This document shows positions 8,415 through 15,737 of a stretch of DNA of 23,136 nt, one piece after another. Origin of the DNA: a virus. The notes beneath the pieces were generated by a model. It was given only the letters and a program-made list of their open reading frames with translations. It had not been told where the DNA came from and did no database searches. The translations under genes and the position numbers were made by a program. How positions within the stretch are numbered: position 1 is the first letter of the stretch; each line of letters starts with the position of its first letter. Location of the stretch: positions 1-23,136 of the IMG/VR virus record IMGVR_UViG_3300020450_001840; one strand, 5' to 3'.

Positions 8415-8516
8415 ATGCGTTTTATCGCACCTGTCCTCTTGCTTGCATTCTGCATGGGTTGTGAGAAAGAAGACGATACAGCATCCGACACGGCTGCTGA
8501 AGACACAGCAGAATAG
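8415..8516 (+). CDS. 33-residue lipoprotein
   Basis: A very short gene: MRFIAPVLLLAFCMGC followed by EKEDDTASDTAAEDTAE. Arg2, a hydrophobic core (residues 3-13) and the box Cys-Met-Gly-Cys16 form a lipoprotein signal peptide, with the -3 residue (Cys) off consensus. The mature part would be a 18-residue, strongly acidic lipopeptide. Glu follows the lipidated Cys, which in enteric bacteria permits sorting to the outer membrane. AAGGAG at 8401-8406, eight bases before the ATG, supports translation. Candidate roles known for small phage lipoproteins are the outer-membrane part of a spanin pair or blocking of superinfection; neither is shown by the sequence. The gene is flanked on both sides by nearly identical hairpins. 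Confidence 0.65.
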   Translation: MRFIAPVLLLAFCMGCEKEDDTASDTAAEDTAE

Positions 8517-8520
8517 CTGC

Positions 8521-8556
8521 AGCCGCTGGCAGACCGGTCCAAAGTCTGCCATTTTT
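8521..8556 (+). terminator. Hairpin 3 of the family, rho-independent terminator
   Basis: A perfect eight-base-pair stem, TGGCAGAC (8527-8534) with GTCTGCCA (8544-8551), closes a nine-base loop (CGGTCCAAA) and is followed by TTTTT at 8552-8556. This is a textbook intrinsic terminator. It starts five bases after the lipoprotein stop and precedes the beta-propeller gene, for which I see no strong promoter (TTGTAG at 8559 and TAATTA at 8583, 18 bases apart, are a weak candidate). Confidence 0.7.
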
Positions 8557-8609
8557 AATTGTAGTTTTAATGGCTGCAGATCTAATTATGAATAAACGGA
8601 GATATTGTT

Positions 8610-9719
8610 ATGACATATAAATTTATGATGCCTGCACCGCGCGTTCTCGACAATGCAAGTAATCAACCAGATTGGCTTATTGCCTTTGCCAATGGAACTA
8701 ATGGCCCCGGTAAATATGCATATGCATCAAATTCAGACAGAACTAGTTGGACCTCCGCTGACTATGTTACATCGAATAGAAACGCTACATTTGTAGCAGC
8801 AGTCGGGAAAAACGCTGCCGGCAACGGCATCTTTGTGGTGGGTCAAAAAATGACCAGTCCGAACAATACGCACGAATTAGCTGTTAGCGGGGATGATATT
8901 ACTGATGGCAGCACATGGACCGAAGTATCCCTTGTCGGAGTAGCTAACAATAATAACACCATACAACGAATACTGTGGTCAGAAGACTCTTCTAGTTCCA
9001 CAGCAGGTGTCTGGCTAGCAGGCTCAAATGTCGGTAAGGTGTTTCGTAGCACCGATGGAGCCGCTAACTGGACAGAGCTTACCACAGGCGCCGGAAACTT
9101 ACCGGGAACTTGGGGCTCTGGAGATGTTATCGGCATGACTGCTAATGGTGCTGGTCGGTGGGTTATGGCTCAAGGCACAAGGCTGTTTAATAGTACTGAC
9201 GATGGTGCCAATTTTACTGAAATATCTCACGGCATCAGCAATGTTTCAAAGTTTTTAGGTGTCATTTATACAAACAACAGCTACGTTGTGGTTTATGATA
9301 GAGACGATGACAATGAAGTGTATCTTCGTTCCGCTGCTGATGGTGACTTAACAACTTGGAGTAGCGAAATTAACTTTAATGGAATTCAGGAGCCCGGCAT
9401 CGCGGGCCAGATTGAAAATGTAAGATTAGCTGCCAATAGCGCAGGACGTGTTGTTTTCATTAGTCCCGACAGAACTGCTGTTGGATTCGTAGATGTAAAT
9501 GGAACTAGTACTAGCAATAACACAGTTGTTGGTCTTGCAGTTAAAGCAGCGCGTGATATTGCGACTGATGGCGGTGGCACATGGCTTGTAACATGTGAAG
9601 AAGGTGAAATTTTTGAAAGCACAGACAACGGCGCTAACTGGACTAAAATAGTTGACAGCTTCCCCGCCGCCGACTGCAACATTAATTGTATTGCCTCAAA
9701 CTATTATCTGCCACTATAA
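8610..9719 (+). CDS. Asp-box (BNR) beta-propeller protein
   Basis: A 369-residue protein built from repeated S-x-D-x-G-x-x-W turns, the Asp-box of sialidase-type beta-propellers. Clear copies are STDGAANW (from residue 147), STDDGANF (195) and STDNGANW (337). Weaker ones are SNSDRTSW, a TDGSTW turn and an AADGDLTTW turn. Six or so blades fit a six- or seven-bladed propeller. There is no catalytic sialidase signature that I can see and no signal peptide; the N-terminus (MTYKFMMPAP) looks cytoplasmic. Such proteins in phages may be virion decorations, fibre parts or binding modules; enzyme activity is not supported. GGAG eight bases before the ATG gives the start. It is less AT-rich than its neighbours, and it sits among early-type genes away from the structural block, so a recently acquired accessory gene is possible. 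Confidence 0.75.
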   Translation: MTYKFMMPAPRVLDNASNQPDWLIAFANGTNGPGKYAYASNSDRTSWTSADYVTSNRNATFVAAVGKNAAGNGIFVVGQKMTSPNNTHELAVSGDDITDGSTWTEVSLVGVANNNNTIQRILWSEDSSSSTAGVWLAGSNVGKVFRSTDGAANWTELTTGAGNLPGTWGSGDVIGMTANGAGRWVMAQGTRLFNSTDDGANFTEISHGISNVSKFLGVIYTNNSYVVVYDRDDDNEVYLRSAADGDLTTWSSEINFNGIQEPGIAGQIENVRLAANSAGRVVFISPDRTAVGFVDVNGTSTSNNTVVGLAVKAARDIATDGGGTWLVTCEEGEIFESTDNGANWTKIVDSFPAADCNINCIASNYYLPL

Positions 9720-9735
9720 AAATGATCGTTCTTGC

Positions 9736-9764
9736 TTGACAATTGCGGCGTACAATGTTATTAT
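9736..9764 (+). promoter_or_regulatory. Sigma70-type promoter for the recombinase operon
   Basis: TTGACA at 9736-9741, 17 bases, TATTAT at 9759-9764. It lies in the 70-base gap after the propeller gene. The predicted transcript starts about 19 bases before the recombinase ATG and contains its AGGAGGG site. Confidence 0.75.
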
Positions 9765-9789
9765 ATGAATACCAATATTAGGAGGGTAA

Positions 9790-10935
9790 ATGGCGAGGAA
9801 GAAAGCCGTGAAAGCGGGCCGTGTTGGTCTGCAAGATTTAATGAAGCTTGTTAATAAAAAAGCTGGGCGTCCTGTTGCGCATGATCTAACAGGTGAAAAT
9901 CCGACCGAAGTTAAAGAATGGATTCCCACTGGCTCAAGGTGGCTGGATTCAATTATTTGCAAAGGTCAAAGAGCAGGTATTCCTGTTGGGAAGGTAACTG
10001 AAATTGCAGGCCTTGAGGCAACAGGAAAATCTTATATGGCAGCACAAATTGCAGCCAATGCACAAAAGACAGGTAAGTTAATTGTATACTTTGATTCTGA
10101 GTCTGCAATTGACCCGTCTTTTCTTGAGCAAGCAGGCTGTGACCTTGAAAACCTTATGTATATTCAGGCGTCGTCAGTTGAGTTTGTGCTTGAAACAATT
10201 GAAGAATTATTAGGTGCAACTGATGAGCAGATGGTATTCATCTGGGACTCTTTGGCACTCACGCCATCTGTATCCGATGTTGAAGGTGACTTTAATCCGC
10301 AGTCAACCATGGCAATGAAGGCTCGTATTCTTGCAAAAGGCATGTCTAAACTTGTAATTCCAATCGCTGATAAGCAGGCAACGCTACTTGTGCTTAATCA
10401 ATTGAAAACAAACATTCCGCAAGGCCCTATGGCTCGTCAAATTGCTATGACTACGCCATTTATTACTCCCGGTGGAAAAGCGATGCATTATTCATATTCG
10501 CTTCGTATTTGGCTCACAGGCCGTAAAGCCAAGTCAGCTTTCATCGAAGATGAGAAAGGCTTCAGAATTGGCTCAGAAGTTAAGGTAAAGCTAGAAAAGT
10601 CACGTTTTGGCACGCAAGGTAGATCCTGCGCCTTCAGAATTCTATGGGGTAACGAAGTAGGTATTCGCGACGAAGAATCGTGGTTCGATGCTATTAAGGG
10701 TTCACCATCGCTAACAAGCGCGGGGGCGTGGTATACCTTGGCAACACCTGATGGTTATACTAAGAAATTTCAGCCATCTAAATGGACTGATCTTGTACAT
10801 TCTGATGAAGAGTTTAAGCAAAAAGTAATTTCAATTATGGATGAAGAAATTATCCAGAAGTTTGACAAAAGACAAGGCGATGCTAAAAGCTTTTATGAAG
10901 ATCAAGAAGATTTAACTGTGCCAGTTACTGCATAA
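9790..10935 (+). CDS. RecA/UvsX-type recombinase
   Basis: A 381-residue ATPase that should form filaments on single-stranded DNA and drive strand exchange, in phages often coupling recombination to replication. The Walker A motif is GLEATGKS with Lys80. Further RecA landmarks are YFDSESAIDPSF (where RecA has its catalytic Glu region), the Walker B strand MVFIWDSLALTP, the switch strand LLVLNQLKTN and the L2-side TPGGKAMHYSYSLRIWLTGR. The first 40 residues are basic, and the C-terminus is acidic with a QEDLTVP tail. Length fits UvsX (about 390). AGGAGGG lies four bases before the ATG. The 5'-3' exonuclease gene follows after 11 bases in the same operon, a natural partner for exposing and processing single strands. 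Confidence 0.93.
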   Translation: MARKKAVKAGRVGLQDLMKLVNKKAGRPVAHDLTGENPTEVKEWIPTGSRWLDSIICKGQRAGIPVGKVTEIAGLEATGKSYMAAQIAANAQKTGKLIVYFDSESAIDPSFLEQAGCDLENLMYIQASSVEFVLETIEELLGATDEQMVFIWDSLALTPSVSDVEGDFNPQSTMAMKARILAKGMSKLVIPIADKQATLLVLNQLKTNIPQGPMARQIAMTTPFITPGGKAMHYSYSLRIWLTGRKAKSAFIEDEKGFRIGSEVKVKLEKSRFGTQGRSCAFRILWGNEVGIRDEESWFDAIKGSPSLTSAGAWYTLATPDGYTKKFQPSKWTDLVHSDEEFKQKVISIMDEEIIQKFDKRQGDAKSFYEDQEDLTVPVTA

Positions 10936-10946
10936 TAGAGGATTGT

Positions 10947-11933
10947 ATGACACCAGATAACAAAAATAGAGTACTGATTATTGATGCATTGAATGCTTAT
11001 TTAAGAGCGTACATTGTCGACCCATCTATCTCCGCGAACGGGCAACCAATTGGCGGACTAAAGGGTTTTATTAAGATTCTACAAAAGCTTGTTAGGGACA
11101 CAAGGCCCGAAGAAATAGTTATTGTTTGGGATGGCCCTGATGGTTCTCGCAAAAGAAAAACCATGGACAGCAATTATAAAGCTGGCCGCAAACCCATTCG
11201 TCTTAATAGGGCATTTCATAACTTGACTGATGATCAAGAAATGCAAAACAAAGTTTGGCAGCAGTCAAGGCTTATCGAGTACATTAATGAAATGCCAATC
11301 ATTCAGGTAATGTTGCCACAAATTGAAGCAGACGATGTTATTTCATACGTAACCAGCATGGAGAACTATTCTGGCTGGCAAAAAGTTATCGTGTCTAACG
11401 ATAAAGATTTTATGCAATTGTGCGATGGTGAAACGATATTGTTCAGGCCTGTAAAAAAAGAAATCATGAGCATGAACACTATCTCAGAAAATATTGGCAT
11501 CCATCCTACCAATATGGCACTAGCCAGAGCAATCGCTGGTGATGCTAGTGATAATTTAAAAGGCGTTAGGGGCGCTGGTCTTGCCACGATCGCAAAAAGA
11601 TTACCATTTCTTAAAGAAAGCAAAACAGCTTCTATTGATGATGTCATTGATTATTGTAACGAAACTGAACAAAAGCAAAAATTTTATTCGAATGTTGTGG
11701 AAGCGAGAGAAGTTGTTGAACACAATTACAATATGATGCAGCTTTACGCTCCACAAATGTCAGTGCAAGCAAAACAAAAGGTTGATTATGCAATTACTGA
11801 GTTTGAATGCACTTTTAACAAAACTGAAATACTTAGGCTGATGATTGAGGACGGTTTTGGGGAACTAAATTGGGAAGATTTGAAGGCTTCCCTTAACAAA
11901 ATCAGCTTAGAATGCATCGGCCGGCCAGTTTAA
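10947..11933 (+). CDS. FEN-type 5'-3' exonuclease / flap endonuclease (T4 RNase H-like)
   Basis: A 328-residue nuclease expected to remove RNA primers and 5' flaps from lagging-strand fragments. The conserved acidic metal ligands are recognisable in order: LIIDALNAY at the N-terminus, IVWDGPDGSRKRK with the basic arch that follows, IEADDVI, VSNDKDFMQL, and GDASDNLKGVRGAG, which begins the helix-hairpin-helix DNA-binding part. This is the arrangement of T4 rnh and the Pol I N-terminal domain. The length is close to T4 RNase H (305). The phage family A polymerase lacks this domain, so the two genes may together supply what Pol I carries in one chain. AGAGG precedes the ATG. No terminator is evident in the following 144 bases. 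Confidence 0.9.
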   Translation: MTPDNKNRVLIIDALNAYLRAYIVDPSISANGQPIGGLKGFIKILQKLVRDTRPEEIVIVWDGPDGSRKRKTMDSNYKAGRKPIRLNRAFHNLTDDQEMQNKVWQQSRLIEYINEMPIIQVMLPQIEADDVISYVTSMENYSGWQKVIVSNDKDFMQLCDGETILFRPVKKEIMSMNTISENIGIHPTNMALARAIAGDASDNLKGVRGAGLATIAKRLPFLKESKTASIDDVIDYCNETEQKQKFYSNVVEAREVVEHNYNMMQLYAPQMSVQAKQKVDYAITEFECTFNKTEILRLMIEDGFGELNWEDLKASLNKISLECIGRPV

Positions 11934-12077
11934 TTTTATTTTAGTTAGCAAACGAATATGTTGGCTACTACTTAATACTACCGCACCAAGAACCACAAAG
12001 TCGGACTACAAAATTTAGATATTTTGTTTGACTTGTGTAAAAAATGTGCTATAATTGTATAGCAGAAGAGAGAACTT
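11934..12077. other. Intergenic regulatory gap before the helicase operon
   Basis: The longest gap in the window (144 bases). It holds a weak hairpin, TAGCAAAC paired with GTTGGCTA with one mismatch (about 11946-11967), that lacks a T run, and then the promoter of the helicase gene. I see no coding sequence or RNA gene in it. Confidence 0.5.
12028..12055 (+). promoter_or_regulatory. Sigma70-type promoter with overlapping palindrome, helicase operon
   Basis: TTGACT at 12028-12033, a 16-base spacer and a perfect TATAAT at 12050-12055. An 18-base palindrome, TGCTATAATTGTATAGCA at 12047-12064, with seven-base arms and a four-base centre, covers the -10 and the likely transcription start. This is a typical position for a repressor operator. 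Confidence 0.7.
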
Positions 12078-13469
12078 ATGTTAGCAGAAAAAGTAGACTT
12101 TGGAAGGTATGGTAAATCCTTCCAAGAAGGTCTTGTACAATTAATGTTTGAAGACAGGCCGTTTGCCGATCAGATTACTGAAGTCTTGGACATTAATTTT
12201 TTAGATCTTGAATACTTGAGAGTTTTTGCTAGCAAAATTATTGAATATAGAATCAAGTATGATAAGCATCCTTCTGCGGAAGCCATTATATCGATCATCC
12301 GAACTCAATTAGATAGAGAAGATGAAGTAATTCAAAAACAAGTTCGTGACTACTATGCAAAAATACATTCGAAAGAAATTGATGAAGTTGATTACATTAA
12401 AGAAACTGCATTAGAGTTTTGTCGTAAGCAAAAACTTAAAGAAGCTATGATGAAGTCTGTAAATTTATTGCAGACCTGCTCATTTGATGAAATCTCAAAA
12501 GTTATCAATGACGCGATTAAATTAGGTGCAGAAAATAATTTTGGATATGATTACCTTGCTGATTTTGAACAAAGATTTATACCTAAATTTCGTAACCCTG
12601 TATCAACCGGCTGGGATGAGATTGATAAAGTTTGCAACGGTGGTTTAGGTAAAAGTGAACTTGGTGTTGTCATTGCTCCAACTGGTGCTGGTAAATCAAT
12701 GGTCTTGGTTCATTTAGGTTCTCAAGGCCTACAGGAAGGTAAGACTGTAATTCATTATACGCTTGAACTGCAGGATACGGTTGTTGCCAGTAGGTATGAT
12801 AGCTGTATTACTGGCTATCCGTTGTCAGATTTGACTAATTTCAAGGATGAAATTTATGATGTTGTCAAAGACATTGAAGGAAAGCTAATTGTAAAAGAAT
12901 ATCCTACAAAATCAGCATCAACCAACACGATTAAGTCACATTTATCAAGACTTATTAAGCGAGGCATAAACCCGGGCATGATAATTGTTGATTATGCGGA
13001 TCTTCTTAAGCCAGTAACTGTCAGAAAAGAAAAGAGAAATGAATTAGAATCAATTTATGAGGAATTACGTGCAGTATCTCAAGAATTTGGTTGCCCTATT
13101 TGGACAGCATCGCAAACTAATCGCTCAGGCTTAAACGCTGAGGTAATTACAATGGAACAAATTTCTGAGGCCTTCAACAAGTGTTTTGTGGCCGATTTTA
13201 TTTGCACCATATCAAGAACAATCGAAGATAAACAAAACAACAAAGGCAAAATGTTTATTGCCAAAAATAGAAACGGCCCAGATGGTTTCGTTAATGATAT
13301 TTTCATGGACACATCTAACGTTTGTATTAAAGTTTTACCTAAAACATTTACAGCGACTGCATCGGCAGTCAATCAGATTCCCCAAAATCCTTTGCCGCTT
13401 TCGGCAAAAGATCAAAAAGAAGTATTAGTAAACCGTTATCAAAAATTTAGAAAAGGAAATAAAAAATGA
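12078..13469 (+). CDS. Replicative DnaB/T4 gp41-type DNA helicase
   Basis: A 463-residue hexameric-type helicase that should unwind DNA 5'-3' at the fork. The N-terminal 170 residues are helical, as in the DnaB collar. The RecA-like core opens with STGWDEIDKVCNGGLGKSEL. The Walker A motif is APTGAGKS with Lys206. YTLELQDTVVASR carries the catalytic Glu region. The Walker B strand is GMIIVDYADLLKP, and the sensor region IWTASQTNRSG is clear. KMFIAKNRNGPDG near residue 395 corresponds to the DnaB arginine-finger segment. Length is close to T4 gp41 (475). The stop overlaps the ribonucleotide reductase ATG by four bases (ATGA), so helicase and dNTP supply are coupled. No primase domain is fused; a primase must come from elsewhere. 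Confidence 0.92.
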   Translation: MLAEKVDFGRYGKSFQEGLVQLMFEDRPFADQITEVLDINFLDLEYLRVFASKIIEYRIKYDKHPSAEAIISIIRTQLDREDEVIQKQVRDYYAKIHSKEIDEVDYIKETALEFCRKQKLKEAMMKSVNLLQTCSFDEISKVINDAIKLGAENNFGYDYLADFEQRFIPKFRNPVSTGWDEIDKVCNGGLGKSELGVVIAPTGAGKSMVLVHLGSQGLQEGKTVIHYTLELQDTVVASRYDSCITGYPLSDLTNFKDEIYDVVKDIEGKLIVKEYPTKSASTNTIKSHLSRLIKRGINPGMIIVDYADLLKPVTVRKEKRNELESIYEELRAVSQEFGCPIWTASQTNRSGLNAEVITMEQISEAFNKCFVADFICTISRTIEDKQNNKGKMFIAKNRNGPDGFVNDIFMDTSNVCIKVLPKTFTATASAVNQIPQNPLPLSAKDQKEVLVNRYQKFRKGNKK

Positions 13470-15433
13470 GAACAATTGAGAACATACGCAGATTTAGATT
13501 ATCAGACACTTTTGTTGAACCCTATAAGAACGCAGAAGTGCCATGGGGCCCTTTGGGTTATGTTACTTATAAAAGAACATATTCAAGAAGGCTTAGTGAG
13601 TTTGAACATGATGCCAACGGTAGTGAAGAGTGGTGGCAAACCTGTCGCCGAGTTGTTGAAGGTATGTTTAATATGCAGAAGCAGCATGTTTTCCAGCTTG
13701 GCTTGGAGTGGAATGATAATAAAGCTCAAAAAACAGCAAAAGATGCATATGATAGATTGTTTAATTTAAAATGGACCCCACCCGGCCGCGGCCTGTGGAT
13801 GATGGGAACCAAGTTTGTAGACGAAAGAACTGCTGCTGGCTTGTTTAATTGCGCTTTTAGGTCAACAAAAGATTTGGCCAATAAGGGTGGTTATCTTTTC
13901 GCATGGATGATGGATGCGCTGATGGTTGGTGTTGGTGTTGGGTTCGATACCGAAGGTGCTGGCTCGATTGCTATCCAAGAGCCAGAGTATACAAATGATG
14001 TGCTTGTAATTGATGATTCCCGCGAGGGTTGGGTCAATTCCGTGCACACAATTTTAGATGGCTTCTTTTTTGGTGGCAAGGTACCTAAGTTTGACTATTC
14101 TGCAATTAGGCCTCTTGGCGCCGAAATCAAAGGATTTGGAGGCACATCTTCTGGCCCCGATCCTTTAATTGAATTACATAAAAATCTTACCGAACTGTAC
14201 TCCAGTAAAATCGGTGAAAATATTACGTCTGTTGACATTGTTGATACTGAAAATTTAATTGGAAGATGCGTTGTATCCGGTAATGTTAGGCGCTCTGCAG
14301 CCTTGGCCATGGGTCGTCATGATGACACGGTATATCTTGAAATGAAGAATGATCAAGAAAAACTTTATCATCACAGGTGGGGTTCTAATAATTCTTTTAA
14401 TGCCGAGGTGGGTATGGACTACACTTGGCACGCAGAACAATCTCAGAAGAATGGAGAGCCCGGCTACATTTGGCTTAATAATGCGAGAACCCGCGGCCGC
14501 TTCAAAGATGGTCCGCGATATGACGATGTTAACGTAGCAGGATTTAATCCTTGTGTTGAACAGCAATTAGAAGATGCTGAACTTTGTTGTCTTGTCGAAA
14601 CATATCCTGCGAAGCATGATGATCTGGAAGATTATCTTAAAACTTTAAAGATTGCATATCTTTATGGTAAAACAATTACTTTGTCAAATACACATTGGCC
14701 TGAGACAAATGCTAAAATGCTTAAGAACCGCAGAATTGGTTTATCTCAGTCCGGCGTTATTCAAGCTTTCAATAAGTTTGGTCGTCGTGCTGTTTATGAA
14801 ATGTGCGATAAGGCATATTCTTTTGTTAAAGATCTTGATGAAGCATACTCGAACTGGCTTTGTATTCCCAAATCAGTGCGAATGACTTCAATTAAGCCTT
14901 CGGGTACTGTTTCGCTTTTGAATGGTTCAACGCCGGGAATTCATTATCCAGAAGACGAGTTTTATATTAGACGTATCAGGTTCTCTAAAACTTCACATTT
15001 AGTTGAAAAACTTAAGAATTCCGGCTATCATGTTGAAGATGATAAATACACTCCCAACACAGCTGTGGTGCAGTTTCCTGTTCATGAGCCTTACTTTGCT
15101 AAGGGGAAGAAAGATGTATCTATTTGGGAGCAACTTGAGACAGCGGCACAATATCAATACTATTGGGCAGATAATTCAGTATCTATTACTGTTACATTCA
15201 AGCCAGAAGAGGCAGAGCATATCAAGACTGCACTGGAGCTTTATGAAACTCGATTAAAGGCGGTATCTTTTCTGAAATACGAAGAGACCGGATATGTGCA
15301 GGCACCATACGAGCCAATTAGTAAAGAGACCTTTGATGAAATGAGTTCAAAGATTAAGCCGTTCCAGAGGTTTGACACCGATGAAGGTGGCTCTGGTTCT
15401 AAGTTCTGCACCAACGATACTTGTACAATTTAA
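13466..15433 (+). CDS. nrdJ: Adenosylcobalamin-dependent (class II) ribonucleoside-triphosphate reductase
   Basis: A 655-residue enzyme that converts ribonucleotides to deoxyribonucleotides, using B12 instead of oxygen or a second subunit. All five essential cysteines of the Lactobacillus enzyme have counterparts. Cys129 (GLFNCAF) and Cys374 (ELCCLVE) form the active-site pair, Cys363 (NPCVEQ) is the thiyl radical site 11 residues before Cys374, as in the reference, and Cys648 and Cys653 near the C-terminus form the C-x4-C re-reduction pair. The phosphate loop PSGTVSLLNGSTPGIHYP is intact. It is shorter than the roughly 739-residue Lactobacillus enzyme. It depends on host cobalamin. Oxygen-independent reductases of this class are common in aquatic phages. 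The start codon overlaps the helicase stop. Confidence 0.95.
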   Translation: MRTIENIRRFRLSDTFVEPYKNAEVPWGPLGYVTYKRTYSRRLSEFEHDANGSEEWWQTCRRVVEGMFNMQKQHVFQLGLEWNDNKAQKTAKDAYDRLFNLKWTPPGRGLWMMGTKFVDERTAAGLFNCAFRSTKDLANKGGYLFAWMMDALMVGVGVGFDTEGAGSIAIQEPEYTNDVLVIDDSREGWVNSVHTILDGFFFGGKVPKFDYSAIRPLGAEIKGFGGTSSGPDPLIELHKNLTELYSSKIGENITSVDIVDTENLIGRCVVSGNVRRSAALAMGRHDDTVYLEMKNDQEKLYHHRWGSNNSFNAEVGMDYTWHAEQSQKNGEPGYIWLNNARTRGRFKDGPRYDDVNVAGFNPCVEQQLEDAELCCLVETYPAKHDDLEDYLKTLKIAYLYGKTITLSNTHWPETNAKMLKNRRIGLSQSGVIQAFNKFGRRAVYEMCDKAYSFVKDLDEAYSNWLCIPKSVRMTSIKPSGTVSLLNGSTPGIHYPEDEFYIRRIRFSKTSHLVEKLKNSGYHVEDDKYTPNTAVVQFPVHEPYFAKGKKDVSIWEQLETAAQYQYYWADNSVSITVTFKPEEAEHIKTALELYETRLKAVSFLKYEETGYVQAPYEPISKETFDEMSSKIKPFQRFDTDEGGSGSKFCTNDTCTI

Positions 15434-15448
15434 TTAAGAGAGGTAAAA

Positions 15449-15730
15449 ATGTTTAAGCCAGTCAATAGGCATGTTCTTATTAAGAACAAAATTGAGGAAA
15501 TATCAGAAAATTCAGGTATTATCTTACCAGAAGATTATAAGCCAAAAGAAGAGGCTTACAGTTCTTATCAGGTCCTAGATTGGGCTGACGATGTTAGATT
15601 CGATCTACAAAAAGGCTGTTTTATTGCTGTTGACAATAAAATGATCGAAGAAATTTGCATTAATAATGTGACATATTCTATTATTCAGGATAATTATGTT
15701 GTGGGAATTATTAATAAAAATATGGGATAA
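15449..15730 (+). CDS. GroES/gp31-like co-chaperonin
   Basis: A 93-residue co-chaperonin that should cap the host GroEL chamber. The N-terminal strand KPVNRHVLIK matches the GroES opening strand, the EEISENSGIILPED stretch lies at the place of the mobile loop with its hydrophobic GroEL-binding tripeptide (Ile-Ile-Leu), and the C-terminal strands (YSIIQDNYVVGII) close the barrel as in GroES. Length is typical (about 97; T4 gp31 has 111). No GroEL gene is seen, so it would partner the host chaperonin, as T4 gp31 does for folding of the major capsid protein. GAGAGG lies seven bases before the ATG. It is embedded between nrdJ and the endolysin in one operon rather than next to capsid genes. Confidence 0.85.
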   Translation: MFKPVNRHVLIKNKIEEISENSGIILPEDYKPKEEAYSSYQVLDWADDVRFDLQKGCFIAVDNKMIEEICINNVTYSIIQDNYVVGIINKNMG

Positions 15731-15737
15731 CCTTTTT

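Noticed and set aside
8356-8595. Sense open frame spanning hairpins 2 and 3 and the lipoprotein gene.
   Set aside because: It reads through two terminator-like hairpins, has no ribosome site, and the lipoprotein frame inside it has a clear site and signal peptide.
11946-11967. Imperfect hairpin after the exonuclease gene as a terminator.
   Set aside because: One mismatch, a short stem low in GC and no T run directly after; too weak to call.
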